The notes below the pieces were generated by a model. It saw only the letters and a list, made by a program, of their open reading frames with translations. It made no database searches and was not told the DNA's origin. Shown one piece after another: positions 22,418-32,851 of a stretch of DNA of 64,000 nucleotides. Positions within the stretch are counted from its first letter, which is position 1, and each line of letters begins with the position of its first letter. The stretch lies in NCBI RefSeq assembly GCF_014633365.1, contig NC_068338.1:21152616-21216615 (forward strand), read 5' to 3'. The translations under genes were made by a program, and so were the position numbers. Source of the DNA: Diospyros lotus (taxonomy: Eukaryota; Streptophyta; Magnoliopsida; Ericales; Ebenaceae).

Positions 22418-22954
22418 GTTAAAAGCCCAAGGCACACTAAGGTACAAAGGGTCTTGGAGCCTAAGGCGCAAGGCGAGGCGTGCGCCTGGCAAGTGCAAGG
22501 TGCATGCTGACCAAGAAGAAAGAAAAATATACTTCTTAATTGAATAATATGTCATAAAATAGATCCTAATCACATATCAACATTTATGTTATCAAAAAAT
22601 TCAAGAATTCAACATATATTAAATAAATCACAACATAAACATACTTCATGACATACCTGTAAATTTCAGCAAATTAAATCCCACCATATTTCAACAAATC
22701 AGAAAAAGGAATCGACATTTAAACACCACAAATAAAAAAAAAAAAAATAGTATTTGACATATATAATTAAAAGACAACAAAATAGTTCTAAAAATGTCAT
22801 TAAACTTAAGCAAAACCCACCAAAAAATGTTAGTTTTAAGACTTTGAAGTCAACAGTCAACTTAAAAGAAAAAGTTAAATGATCAACCTTAAACCATTAA
22901 TAGGTCCTAAATGGCTAAATTTTAATTAGGATTAACTAGATATACATAATAAAC

Positions 22955-23335
22955 TAGAAGAAGAATAAGAAAGAAGAAGAAGAAGAAGAAGGAGAATGAT
23001 AGCAGCAATGTAAGATTGAGAAGAAGAAGAAAAAGAAACAGGCTAGCAGTAGTAGCAGTGTAAGAAGAAGAAGAAGAAGAAGAAGTTTAGCAGCAGCGGA
23101 AGAAGAAGAAGAAGGAGGATAGCAGAAGAAGAAGAAGGAGCAAGAGGATAGCAACAACGTAAGAAGCAGCCGTGTAAGAAGAAGAAGAAGAAGGAGAAGG
23201 ATAGCAGCAATGTAAGATTGAGAAGCAACCGCGTAATAAGAAGAAGAAGAAGAAGCAACAAGGATTGCCAAAAAAGAAGCAGGCTAGCAGCTACCAGCAG
23301 TGTAAGAAGAAGAAAAAGAAGAGAAGAATCAGGGA
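22955..23335 (+). repeat. GAA/AGC purine-rich low-complexity tract
   Basis: Imperfect GAAGAA repeats are punctuated by agcagc/tagcag units within the hAT-like element. It produces poly-Leu/Ser open frames on the opposite strand, which are artefacts. Confidence 0.85.
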
Positions 23336-23782
23336 TTGTCGATATGTTACCTTAGCCTGGAGAAGCAATGAAGCACCTCAATTAGAACTGGAAAACTAGA
23401 GAAGAACTTGAGGAGTTGCAGTTGCTGCGTTGCGTGAGAGAAGAGAGTGTTGCGTAAGAGAGTTGGAGCCTTGGAGGTGTAGTCTCTTGGCCTTCTAGAA
23501 ATCAGATGAGCTGGAGCATGATATTTTTGAGTTTTGTTGACTTTTCAATATTGTATTTTATTATTTTCTTTCTCTTTAAGTTTTAACAGAAAAATGTTTA
23601 AAAAATAAAACATGCTGAAAAATCAGCTGCGCCTGATGGATGTGTGCCTGAGGGAGGTGCGCCTAAAGGGCCTAGGCACGCCTGGCTGGATCTCGCCTCG
23701 CCTAGGTATGGCAAGGCGAGATGGCTGTGCCTTGAAGGGCCTTGCGCCTAGGCGCGCCTTTAACAACACTGAGTAAAAGTCA

Positions 23783-24300
23783 TATTGTTTAAGAAAGGGG
23801 GAGAGTTGTCTCTTGAGGCCTATACTGATGCTAACTATGCAAGGTCGGTTGTTGATAGAAGATCAACATCGGGGTATTACACATTTGAAGTAGCTAGACA
23901 CTACTTCAAATGTGACTTGGAGAAGTAAGAAACAAAGTGTTGTAGCCCGATCAAGTGTTGAAGCAGAGTTCAGATCAATGGCCCTGCGAATATGTGAATT
24001 ACTGTGGATCAAGATACTCTTAGAAGACCTAAAACTCGAGTGGAAAGAACCTATGAGACTCTACTGTGATAATAAATAAGCTATTAATATTGTTCATAAT
24101 CCGTACAACATGACCAGACAAAGCATGTTGAAGTAGCTAGACACTTCATAAAAGAGAAACTAGATAGTGGCTTGATTTGCACCCCATTTGTGCCTACTGG
24201 CGATCAACTTGCAGATATTCTTACAAAGGGACTTCCTAGCCATGTGTGTCAGAGATTATTGAGCAAGATTGGAATGCAAGACATTTACTCACAATCTTGA
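23783..24300 (+). pseudogene. CopC RNase H
   Basis: It starts at ILFKKGGELSLEAYTDANYA and continues with SVVDRRSTSGYYTF, a local insertion that forms a hairpin (23881-23913), then WRSKKQSVVARSSVEAEFRSM, YCDNK, HVEVARHFIKEKLDSGLIC and LADILTKGLPSHVC to the stop at 24298-24300. A stop inside the CDNK motif region and a one-base loss near 24105 break the frame. Confidence 0.8.
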
Positions 24301-24307
24301 GGGGGAG
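24297..24307 (+). other. CopC polypurine tract
   Basis: TTGAGGGGGAG lies between the RNase H stop and the TGTTAGAGG start of the 3' LTR. Confidence 0.85.
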
Positions 24308-24548
24308 TGTTAGAGGATCCCGAGATCCATATTTCCATACTCCTTTTCTAGGAGATCTTATCTCTATCTTGACTATATTTTACTGGCTGTATTCTAGGTG
24401 CATGTGTTTCCTAATTTCTGTAGGTTATGGTTAGGCAATTGCCTAATTTAGAGATTAGTTTATGATCTTCTCTTCATTAACCAACTATATATAATTGGGT
24501 AATTCTACCCTAAGTGAAATAGGTTGGTTTTACTAGTTACTCTCGACA
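24308..24548 (+). repeat. CopC 3' LTR
   Basis: TGTTAGAGGATCCCGAG to CTCTCGACA, followed by the TSD copy aagtt and the resumed CopA integrase. Confidence 0.9.
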
Positions 24549-25414
24549 AAGTTCTCTTCTATTTGCAATTATTTACAGGAACATATGTGGCTCTTCAACT
24601 GTTCCTAATATTTCTAGAGCCCAATGGTTTATCTCTTTTATTGATGACTGCACTCGTGTAACTTGCTTATACCTTTTAAAAACCAAATTTGAGGTGTGCA
24701 CACTTTTTTCAATCTTCTACAATATGGTCAAAATCCAATTCGGTGTCAAAAGTAAAAGGATTTCGTTATGATAATGCAAAATATTATTTCAATCAATCTT
24801 TATCATCCTTATTTCAAGAAAAATGCATAATTCATGAGTCCTCTTGTGTTAATATACCACAACAAAACAGGGTGGCCGAAAGAAAAAATGGTCATCTCCT
24901 AGCTATCACAAGAGCCCTTCTACTTCAAAAGAATGTCCCAAAATTGTATTGGGGAGAAGCAGTTTTGACAGCCACTCACCTCATAAACAAACTACTCTCA
25001 CGGAGCCTAGATTCCCACAATTCAATACAACTCCTCACAAAATTCTTCCCAAGTTTCAATGCCTCCAATGGGCTGCTCCCAAAAGTCTTTGGTTGCATAT
25101 CTTTCATCCATATACACACTCAACATAGGGGCAAACTTGATCCATGTACTCTCAAATGCATCTTTGTTGGTTATTCTTCCACCCAAAAGTGGTATAAGTG
25201 TTATCATCCTCCCATAAAGAAGTTTCTTGTGTCCGTTGATGTCACCTTTATTGAAAATAATTCATATTTTGATCATACTTATCTTCAGGGGGAGACTTCA
25301 TTCTTAGAAGACAAGGACAATGATTTCTTTCTCCTTGAATTCCTTTCTTTGAGCCAATATTCGATTCCTATTCCATCACTTGAGTTCCAGTCATCCATTC
25401 AAAGTGACTCATAG
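24549..25414 (+). pseudogene. CopA integrase
   Basis: CopA resumes with GPSTVPNIS-type sequence (degraded) and FISFIDDCTRVTCLYLLK. The open stretch 24689-25414 holds FRYDNAKYYFNQSLSS, the core motif [57 protein letters not shown] and CIFVGYSSTQKWYKC. The catalytic Glu region is present. The left end joins exactly to the CopC TSD. Confidence 0.85.
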
Positions 25415-26757
25415 GAAATGATGAAGGGGGAGCAACCACCAACATCGACTTGTCCACTACAGATGTATTCAAGAAGAAAAACACCAGCCACTTAACCTAG
25501 CAAGCTCCATCATCCAAACAGGGTCCTAATCCTGATGCCACTGAGGTAACCACTATGCCCAATCCTAGTGTAATTGAACCCAATCAGAGTGATCTTGACA
25601 TTCCTATTGCTATCAAAAAAGGAACAAGAACCTTTACCAAACATCCCCTATACTTGTTCATGCCCTATACAAGCCTGTCTCCTAAACACAAAGCCTTCCT
25701 CACCAGCCTAAACACAATTCCCATACCCAAGACCTTATCCGAAGCATTAGGTAATGAGAATTGGAGGGATGCTATGAAGACAGAGATGGAAGTACTTGAG
25801 AAAAATCAAACATGAGAATTGGTGAAATTATTGAAGGGAAGAACCTAGTGGGATGCAAATGAGTATTCATAGTGAAGTATAGACCAGACATGTCGTTAGA
25901 AAGGTACAAAGCAAGATTAGTTGCTAAGGGATATACACAAGCATATGGAGTGGATTATATTAAGACATTTGCTCCAGTGGCTAAAATGAACATTGTGAGA
26001 ATGCTATTATCTTTGGCTACCAACTTAGGCTGGAAATTGCAATAGTTTGATGTCAAGACGCGTTCTTACATGGAGACCTTGAGGAGGAGATCTATATGGA
26101 AGTATCGTCTGACTTTGAATCAAAGACAAGGGAAGATGTGGTGTGCAAGTTGAAAAAGGCTCTATATGGATTGAAGCAATTACCGAGGCATGGTTTGGGC
26201 GATTCACCAAAGTAATGTGTGGTATGGGGTACAAACAGAGTAGGGTGATCATACTCTATTTGTAAACCACGTAGTCTCAAGGGGAGTGACTGCATTGCTG
26301 GTATATGTGGATGATATCATAGTGACTAGAGATGGTATGGAAGGAATGGAAAAATTAAAAAGTTGTTTGGTCGAAGAATTTGAGATTAAGGAGCTAGGCA
26401 GGTTGAAATATTTTCTGAGTATTGAGCTTGCACACTCTAGGTAGGGTATCTTCATATCCCAACAAAAATACATCCTAGACTTGTTGACTGGAACTAGTAG
26501 CCTGGGAAGTAAAGCTGTTGATACACCCATAGAGCCTAATCACCAACTTGGAGATGTCCCAGAAGATGGGGCAGTGTATAAAGGGTCCTATCAAAGGCTT
26601 GTTGGAACTTGGAGGACTTATTTACCTGTCACATACAAGACCAGACATAGCTTATGCTGTGAGTGCGGTAAGTGAGTTCATGCATAATCCTAAAGAAACA
26701 CATCTCAAAGCAATACACAAGATTCTGCAAAATATTTAAAGGGGACATCAGGCAAAG
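25415..26757 (+). pseudogene. CopA reverse transcriptase
   Basis: The linker IPIAIKKGTRTFTKHP and RT N-terminus ALGNENWRDAMKTEMEVLEKN run to a stop at 25813-25815. Further stops and shifts follow, but [16 protein letters not shown], the [17 protein letters not shown] segment and the catalytic YVDDIIVT (about 26299-26325) are still readable. It ends [20 protein letters not shown]. It is complete in extent, so it shows exactly which RT part CopC lost. Confidence 0.8.
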
Positions 26758-26762
26758 GAATA

Positions 26763-27269
26763 TTGTTTAAGAAAAAGGAAGAGTTGTCTCTTGAGGCTTA
26801 TATTAATGTAGACTATGCAGGGTTGATTGTCGACAGAAGATCAACATTAGGGCATTCCACATTTCTAAGAGGTGATCTTGTGGCCTGGAGAAGTAAGAAA
26901 CAAAATGTTATAGCCCAATCAAGGGCAGAAGCTGAGCTCAGATCAATGGCTCGGGGAATATATGAATTACTATGGCTCAAGATAATCTTGGAAGATCTAA
27001 AAATCAAGTGGAAGGAACCTATTAGGCTCTATTGTGATAATAAGTCAACTATCAACATTGTTCATAATCTGGTACATCATGATCGGACAAAACATGTTGA
27101 AGTTGATAGACACTTTATAAAAGAGAAACTTGATAGTAGCCTAATTTGCACCCCATTTGTGTCCACCGGTGATCAATTTGCCGACATTCTCACAAAAGGA
27201 CTTCCTAGCACCGTGTGTCAAAGATTAATAAGCAAGATTGCAATGCAAGGCATTCACTCATCATCTTGA
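26763..27269 (+). pseudogene. CopA RNase H
   Basis: An open frame of 168 codons: LEAYINVDYAGLIVDRRS, WRSKKQNVIAQSRAEAELRSM, LYCDNKSTINIVHN, KHVEVDRHFIKEKLDSSLIC and FADILTKGLPSTVC to the stop at 27267-27269. The first catalytic Asp of the usual TDADYAG motif has become Asn-Val (INVDYAG). Confidence 0.85.
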
Positions 27270-27276
27270 GGGGAAG

Positions 27277-27536
27277 TATTAGAATATACAATTTTCTTTC
27301 CTAGGAAACTATATTTTCGGTTGATTATATCACAGGCTGTTAGGGATTTGATTCAGTTTATTCTTTCCATTATTTGTTTCCTAATTTCAGTAGACTCGAT
27401 TATAGGAAATTAGGTTTAGGGAATTTCCGATTTTAGAGATTAGCTTTCTGTTCTATTCTTTATCTACCAACTGTATATATTTGGGGAATGCTTCTCTAAG
27501 AGAATATAGATTGGATTACTGGTTTACTTTTGAACA
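27277..27536 (+). repeat. CopA 3' LTR
   Basis: It follows a polypurine tract (CTTGAGGGGAAG). It begins TATTAGAA and ends TTTTGAACA, before the TSD copy ataac. Confidence 0.85.
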
Positions 27537-27541
27537 ATAAC

Positions 27542-27807
27542 CATAAGTATGCACTTACCTCAAGTTAAGACTTAGTTTCTTCAAGCTTCCTTTAGCTTTC
27601 TAGCAGACCTTTCTTATTTCTCAGCTCCTTTCTCGCTTCCCAGCATAACTTCCTTACATCCTTCAACTTTCTCACTCTAAAGCTCTTTCTTATGGAGATC
27701 TTCCCACTCTCATTTCAGTTTTCTCTTGAAATAAAAAAGGTCTGGCCTATTCATAGGCAAGGGAAACAGCCTACTTCTCTGCTGAGGCAACTGAGTGCAT
27801 GGCAGCC
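27542..27807 (-). repeat. LTR-like fragment between CopA and CopD
   Basis: No gene. It contains ctattcataggcaagg, a TATA-like stretch if read on the minus strand, and CT-rich sequence. It is probably the middle of the same gypsy-type LTR as 2567-2768 and 32852-33394. Confidence 0.4.
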
Positions 27808-28066
27808 TGTAAAGAAACAACTAGGGCAGAAATAAAACAGAGAGAATGAAAGATAGGACTCAGCTGATAGAAGAATAATCAAGCCTCAATAGATTCGGAA
27901 GATGAGCTGCCTTTAAATAGACAGCTCAACCGCTTATAACAAGATACACATAGGCAGCCGCTAACTGAAAAAGGAACGAACTGAAAACTAACTGAAAATA
28001 CAAAGAGCAATATACATATAGCTAACTGAGAGAAAGAACATGAACATGATATTTAAACTACTCACA
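27808..28066 (-). repeat. CopD 3' LTR
   Basis: On the minus strand it starts TGTGAGTAGTTTAAATATC right after GAGGGGAAG (polypurine tract, about 28067-28076) and ends CTTTACA. Confidence 0.92.
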
Positions 28067-29727
28067 CTTCCCCTCAAATCAGACTCCATAGAAGTTGAGT
28101 GACCAAGTGTGGAGAATGTAGCAGCAGCGGTAGAACCAGCATGGACAGGAGACAACACCAAACCAAGTCTTGCGTGTAGAAACTTAAACCTGTCTCTAGG
28201 CAGTCCTTTTGTAAGAACATCAACCACTTGACTAGTTGTAGGAATATATCGAACCTCTACTTCACCATTTTCCACCTTCTCGCGAACAAAGTGAACATCA
28301 ACTTCAATATGTTTGGTTCGAGAATGAAAAACTGGATTCTCGGACATACTTTTGGCAGCTAAGTTATCACTCCACACAATAGGAACAGCAGCACACGGAT
28401 AGCCTAGCTCTTGAAACAATGTTTTCAGCCACATCAACTCAGTCACACCCAAAGCAATAGCGCGATATTCAGCCTCTCCTACAGACCTAGCAACAACAGT
28501 CTGTTTCTTGGAACCCCAAATAATGAGATTCTTGCCAAAATAAACACAAAAGCCACTGGTAGAACGCCGAGTCACTTTGCAGCCAGCATGGTCGGCATCC
28601 GTGTACACTTGTAAGGACAAATCATCTTGAGATGGAGAGAAAACCAAACCCAAGCCAACTGTGCCCTTTAGGTATCGAAGAAGACGCTTACAAGCCAACC
28701 AATGCTGCACCTTAGGACAAGACAAAAATTGACTAAGCTTGTTAACTGTAAAAGCTATGTCCGGGCGAGTATATGTCAAGTATTGCAGTGAGCCAATGAG
28801 AGTTCTATACAAAGAAGGATTGAAAATTAGTTCTCCTTCATCTGTTAAAGAAACTCCAGCAGCCAAAGGAGTACCACATGGCTTGCCATCATGCATAACA
28901 GCCTTTTTCAGTAAGTCAAGAACATACCTAGTCTGAGTTAAGTAGATACCACTGCTGTCTCTATAAGTTTCAAAACCCAAAAAATAGTTCACCGAACCAA
29001 GAGTTTTAAGAGCAAAATGTGTGTCCAATGCTCTAATACATGATTTAAGTGCATCATTATCAGAACCAGTGAGTAGAATATCATCAACATAGATCAACAC
29101 ATAAAGCACACAACTAGCAGTCTTCTTAACAAACAAAGATGCATCTGACATAGCACGAATAAATCCCCATGACTGTAATGCTGTCCTCAGCTTCATATAC
29201 CAGGCTCGAGGAGCTTGTTTGAGGCCATATAAAGACTTTTGCAACTTGCAAACATGTGTAGGGAACTGAGAATTAACAAATCCCTCAGGTTGAACCATAT
29301 AAACTGCTTCATTTAAGTCTCTATTGAGAAAAGTATTATTGACATCAAATTGTTGGATGTCCCAACCATAGGTAACTGCCAAAGCAAACAAAACACGAAT
29401 GGTTGGTGCCTTAACAACCGGACTAAAGGTTTCAGCATAATCTACACCCGGGGTTTGATGAAATCCCTTAGCAACCAGCCTAGCTTTGTACTTAATAATA
29501 GAACCATCAGCATTATATTTCACTTTAAACACCCACTTACAGCCAACCAGATTCATATCCTTAGACATGGGAACCAAATCCCAAGTATGATTTTTCTGTA
29601 AGGCTGTATATTCTTCATGCATGGCCTGAACCCATCGTGAGTCTAAAAGGGCCTCACTAACAGAATTAGGTTCAACAGAACTCACTAAGGCATGAGGAGA
29701 AGGAGTAACTAACTGTTGAGACTTGGA
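27988..29727 (-). pseudogene. CopD reverse transcriptase and RNase H
   Basis: Open from 29685 to 27988. The stop lies just inside the LTR. Motifs in order: [65 protein letters not shown], the catalytic LIYVDDILLTGSD, YLTYTRPDIAFTVNKLSQF, then RNase H LQVYTDADHAGCKVTRRSTS, KQTVVARSVGEAEYRAIA, VWSDNLAAKSM and VDVLTKGLPRDRF. The catalytic residues look intact. Upstream, a TGA at 29727-29729 separates it from integrase in the same frame. Confidence 0.9.
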
Positions 29728-30700
29728 TCAGGTGACCATAGGGTGAAGAGAGGGAGCAAAAATAGGTTTGGAGGTCTTAGGTTTAGACGGAGGTGCAGAT
29801 GAAGAAGCTGGATTAGATGGCAACTGTTGTAAGTGTTCTACAACCAGAGAGGAGACATTTATGTGACTATTAGACTGTGTGGGAACCGGAGCTGATGCAG
29901 TCGAGGGACACCATGAAGAATTAGAGCGAGTGAAAATAGGTTCTAGAAATGCAGTAGAATATCCGTGAGAAACAGGTGAGGAAGACAATGAAGAAGGAGA
30001 AAACAAAGAAGGATAAGGAAAATCACTAGGATTAAAATGGACATGCCGAGACACATATACTCTCCCAAATGAATGCAAGCACTTGTAACCAACTTGAGTA
30101 TGACTATAGCCAAGAAAAACACATTTGGCTGAATGAAAATCAAACTTATGTTGATTATATGGACAAAGAAAGGGAAAATAAGCACAACCAAAAGGTTGAA
30201 GAATGAAGTAATTAGGTTGTTTATTATATAGCAGTTCAAATGGTGTCAAAGACTTGAGGGAAGAAGAAGGAAGCAAGTTAATAAGATGAACTGCTGTTTG
30301 AAAGGACTCCACCCAAAACCGAAGAGGCATACAAGCACGAGACAACAAAGTTAATCCCATTTCAGCGATGTGTCTGTGTTTACGTTCAGCGACACCATTC
30401 TGCTGATGAGTATGTGGACAAGTAAATCTAGATTGGATGCCATGAGTTCAAAGATAAGGCAAGAAAGCTCGAAATTCCCCTCCATTATCAGTTTGCAAAG
30501 CTTTAAGCTTAGTGTTGTATTGAAGTTCTGCAAACTTATGGAAGACAGTGAATGCAGACAAAGCATCTGATTTAAGCTTTAGGGGATATATCCAAGTATA
30601 CCGAGTGTATGCATCAACAAAAATGATGTAGTACCTATAGCCTTCTAGAGACAAAATGGGGGCTGGTCCCCAGAGATCAGAATAAATTAATTCCAAGGGT
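29728..30700 (-). pseudogene. CopD integrase
   Basis: Core motifs ELIYSDLWGPAP, FVDAYTRYTWIYPL, LQTDNGGEFRAFLPYL, then a TGA, then HQQNGVAERKHRHIAEMGLTLL, FGCAYFPFLCPYN and KCVFLGYSHTQVGYKC. The Asp, Asp and Glu of the core are all present. The two parts are in one frame, broken only by the TGA at about 30448. The downstream linker ends HPMVT followed by TGA where relatives have Arg, consistent with a CGA to TGA change. Confidence 0.88.
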
Positions 30701-31460
30701 TTAACTGCAGTAATGTCATGACTTGAAAAAGGAAGCTAGCTTAACTTTCCAATTTTGCAAGAATCACAAAAGGACAAATCAGAACCTGAACAAGAAATTC
30801 CCATTTTATTCAACACAAACTTGAGTACATTCATTGAAGGATGTCCCAGCTTATCATGCCATTGTTGACAAATTTGAGTGTGTTGCTGAACAGCATTTAC
30901 AACATGTGGGAACTCATGACAAAATGAGTTTGACCTTGTACACATAGCTAGTTTATTACATGTTTTTGAAGGAAAAACAGAAGAAACTAAAGAAGTGTCT
31001 AGAGATGAAGCAGGAATGTTGGCACCAGCAGAACAAGATGCTGGAGTCAAACGATAAAGCCCATCCTTAAGGTGTCCCCGAAGCAGCACCGGTCCGAAAG
31101 CCTTGTCCTTAATCAAACAAACATTGGAATCAAATTCAGCTACCACATTATAGTCATGAGTAAGCTGAGACACACTAATCAAATTTTTCTTCATACTAGG
31201 AACATGAAGAACATTAGATAATGGAAGGACTAAATTTGGTTGAGATTGCAAATAATTGGTGCCAACATGATTAATAGGAAGTTGCTTACCATTGCCAACA
31301 GCAACTTTGTCGCCACCAGTGTAGGGAGCATGTAAAGAGAGGTTGTTAAGGTTGGAGGTGATGTGATTAGTTGCTCCAGAGTCAACAAACCATTTTGAAT
31401 CGGGAAGGGAAGGAGAAGCTGTAAAGTTGTTAGGTGTGAAAGAATTAGAAGAACTACCTT
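30701..31460 (-). pseudogene. CopD protease and GAG-pre-integrase region
   Basis: Protease motif WFVDSGATNHIT (about 31375-31410), then SNVLHVPSMKKNLISVSQ, the zinc segment QWHDKLGHPSMNVLKFVL and FCDSCKIGKLS, followed by a TAG in the frame (30736-30738). A further TAA precedes protease near 31458. Confidence 0.85.
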
Positions 31461-32555
31461 AGTGAGTGCCTTGTGTTGAAGCCATATTATTAGTGTAGTT
31501 CCCGTTAGAGTCACTAAAGGAGGCCATGTAAGCTCTTGAAGGAACTTGATTCATAAACTGAGGCTGAGTAATAAACTGTGTTGGATTACCACCATCAGAT
31601 CTGCCAAAACTTGTGTTTGATGGCCGCTGGAATGTTTTATCAAATCGATGATAACAGCGATCCACAAAGTGGCCTGGCTTACCACACAACTAACAGTAAA
31701 TTCTCCTATTTGAATTCCTCCCTCGACCTCCTCTTCCTCCTCTATTACCATATCCATTTCCTCTCTGAGACGAACCTCCTCGAGTGCTACTGAAATTATA
31801 ATTCTGAGCAGAAGGCATTGAAGCCACATTGACATGCATGGTAGAGACCGAATCAAAATTGGCAGTGGAGTTTTTGACTGAAAGTCTTTGTTCATGCATC
31901 AATAACAAATATTGGACCTTTTCCAAATCGACCTCATCCATTAATAAGGCTCACAACTGTCTCATACTCCTGATCTAAACCATTAAGAATTGTAAGCAAC
32001 AATTCTTTATCATTAAGTGGTTCACCTATTGCTGCCAAAGTGTGTCCGACTGTTTTAATCTTGAGAATGAAATCATTTATAGACAGAGTCCTTTTTCATA
32101 GATCTTAGCTGCTGTTTTAATTGAAAGGATTTGGCTATAGTTTAGCGAGAGTACAAACTTTCTAGAATACTCCATACCTCAACCGATGACTCACTATGAA
32201 TCACCTGAGCAAGGACCTCTTGATCGATTGTTGAGAACAGCCATCCCAATAGAAGCTGATCGGATCGAATCCAGCTCAAGTAGGCTGGATTAACTTCCGT
32301 TTCTTCACCATCGGAAGGAGCCAGAAACTTCATAGGAGGTGTCGTTTTATTGAGAAACGACACTAGATCGAATGCACGCACCGTAGCAAGAACTTGTGCC
32401 TTCCAGAAAATATAATTGCTGAAATTGAGTTTAATCGGAATGAAATTCAACGCCTTACCAACAGACGAGAAGTCCAACTGAGATCCAGTCGATAATGAAG
32501 AAGAAGAACGAGGAGAGGGAGACGAGGGAGAATCGAGAACATGATTGGAGGCCAT
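31461..32555 (-). pseudogene. CopD gag
   Basis: It starts at ATG 32555 shortly after the primer site. The N-terminal half is open to 32142: NFIPIKLNFSNYIFWKAQVL, SWIRSDQLLLGWLFSTIDQEVLAQV. It is then disrupted near 32140-31950 and resumes with VDLEKVQYLLLMHEQRL, a basic Gly/Arg-rich tract (RGGRGGRGRNSNRR) and a zinc knuckle CGKPGHFVDRC whose first Cys is interrupted by a stop (TAG at about 31690). Confidence 0.85.
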
Positions 32556-32585
32556 CGACTATTTCGAACCGAAGCTCTGATACCA

Positions 32586-32846
32586 TGTAAAGAAACAACT
32601 AGGACAGAAATAAAATAGAGAGAATGAAAGATAGGACTCAGCTGATAGAAGAATAATCAAGCCTCAATAGATTCGGAAGATGAGCTGCCTTTAAATAGAC
32701 AGCTCAACCGCTTATAACAAGATACACATAGGCAGCCGCTAACTGAAAAAGGAACGAACTGAAAACTAACTGAAAATACAAAGAGCAATATACATATAGC
32801 TAACTGAGAGAAAGAACATGAACATGATATTTAAACTACTCTAACA
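32586..32846 (-). repeat. CopD 5' LTR and adjoining primer site
   Basis: The LTR reads TGTTAGAGTAG...CTTTACA on the minus strand. It is followed by TGGTATCAGAGC (positions 32574-32585), complementary to initiator tRNA-Met. Confidence 0.92.
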
Positions 32847-32851
32847 CAGCC

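Larger units (their letters stand above)
20558..23771. mobile_element. hAT-like non-autonomous element containing a solo LTR
   Basis: The terminal inverted repeats CAGTGTTGTTAA (left, 20558) and TTAACAACACTG (right end, 23771) fit hAT termini. Excluding the nested LTR, it is about 1.36 kb. The right end has the GC-rich, palindrome-prone motif gcgcctaggcgcgcc, and the left arm has related cctaaggcgcaaggcgaggcg. No transposase is visible. The 8-bp flanks (gttataac, agtaaaag) do not match, so this is either an old copy or a recombinant whose left flank is ECM29 intron and whose right flank is CopC. Confidence 0.7.
15166..24548 (+). mobile_element. CopC: Ty1/copia element interrupted by the ECM29 exon block
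   Basis: Outer ends are a 5' LTR at 15166-15423 and a 3' LTR at 24308-24548, flanked by an exact 5-bp TSD aagtt (15161-15165, 24549-24553) within CopA integrase. The left half runs from gag to mid-RT, ending near 18765. The right half restarts at the RNase H border near 23783. About 0.7 kb of RT, including the YVDD region, is missing. In its place are ECM29 exons 18890-19866, intron sequence and a hAT-like element. Confidence 0.8.
2769..27536 (+). mobile_element. CopA: Ty1/copia element, split by nested insertions
   Basis: CopA has a 5' LTR at 2769-3021 and a 3' LTR at 27277-27536, flanked by an imperfect 5-bp duplication (gtaac at 2764-2768, ataac at 27537-27541). Its own pieces are 2769-3574, 5265-5789, 9174-9214, 14534-15165 and 24549-27536. 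In order they give gag, protease, integrase, RT and RNase H. The gaps are SoloLTR-1, GagX, CopB and CopC. Both LTRs begin TA rather than TG. Coding remnants are full of stops. Its sense strand is the same as ECM29. Confidence 0.85.
27808..32846 (-). mobile_element. CopD: Ty1/copia element, nearly complete
   Basis: LTRs are at 27808-28066 and 32586-32846 (two substitutions and one 2-bp indel that I can see). An exact TSD cagcc is present (27803-27807, 32847-32851). On the minus strand the order is LTR, TGGTATCAGAGC primer site, gag, protease, integrase, RT, RNase H, polypurine tract, LTR. A few stop codons interrupt an otherwise largely in-frame polyprotein, so it died recently. It belongs to a different copia lineage from CopA/B/C and is related to CopF. 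Confidence 0.92.

Noticed and set aside
22954..23271. Minus-strand open frames of 72-105 codons rich in Leu, Ser and Phe
   Set aside because: They are the complement of a GAA-rich low-complexity tract; the composition explains them.
20550..23779. gttataac / agtaaaag as an 8-bp TSD of the hAT-like element
   Set aside because: Only about four of eight bases agree, so it is not convincing. I treat the element as lacking a TSD.
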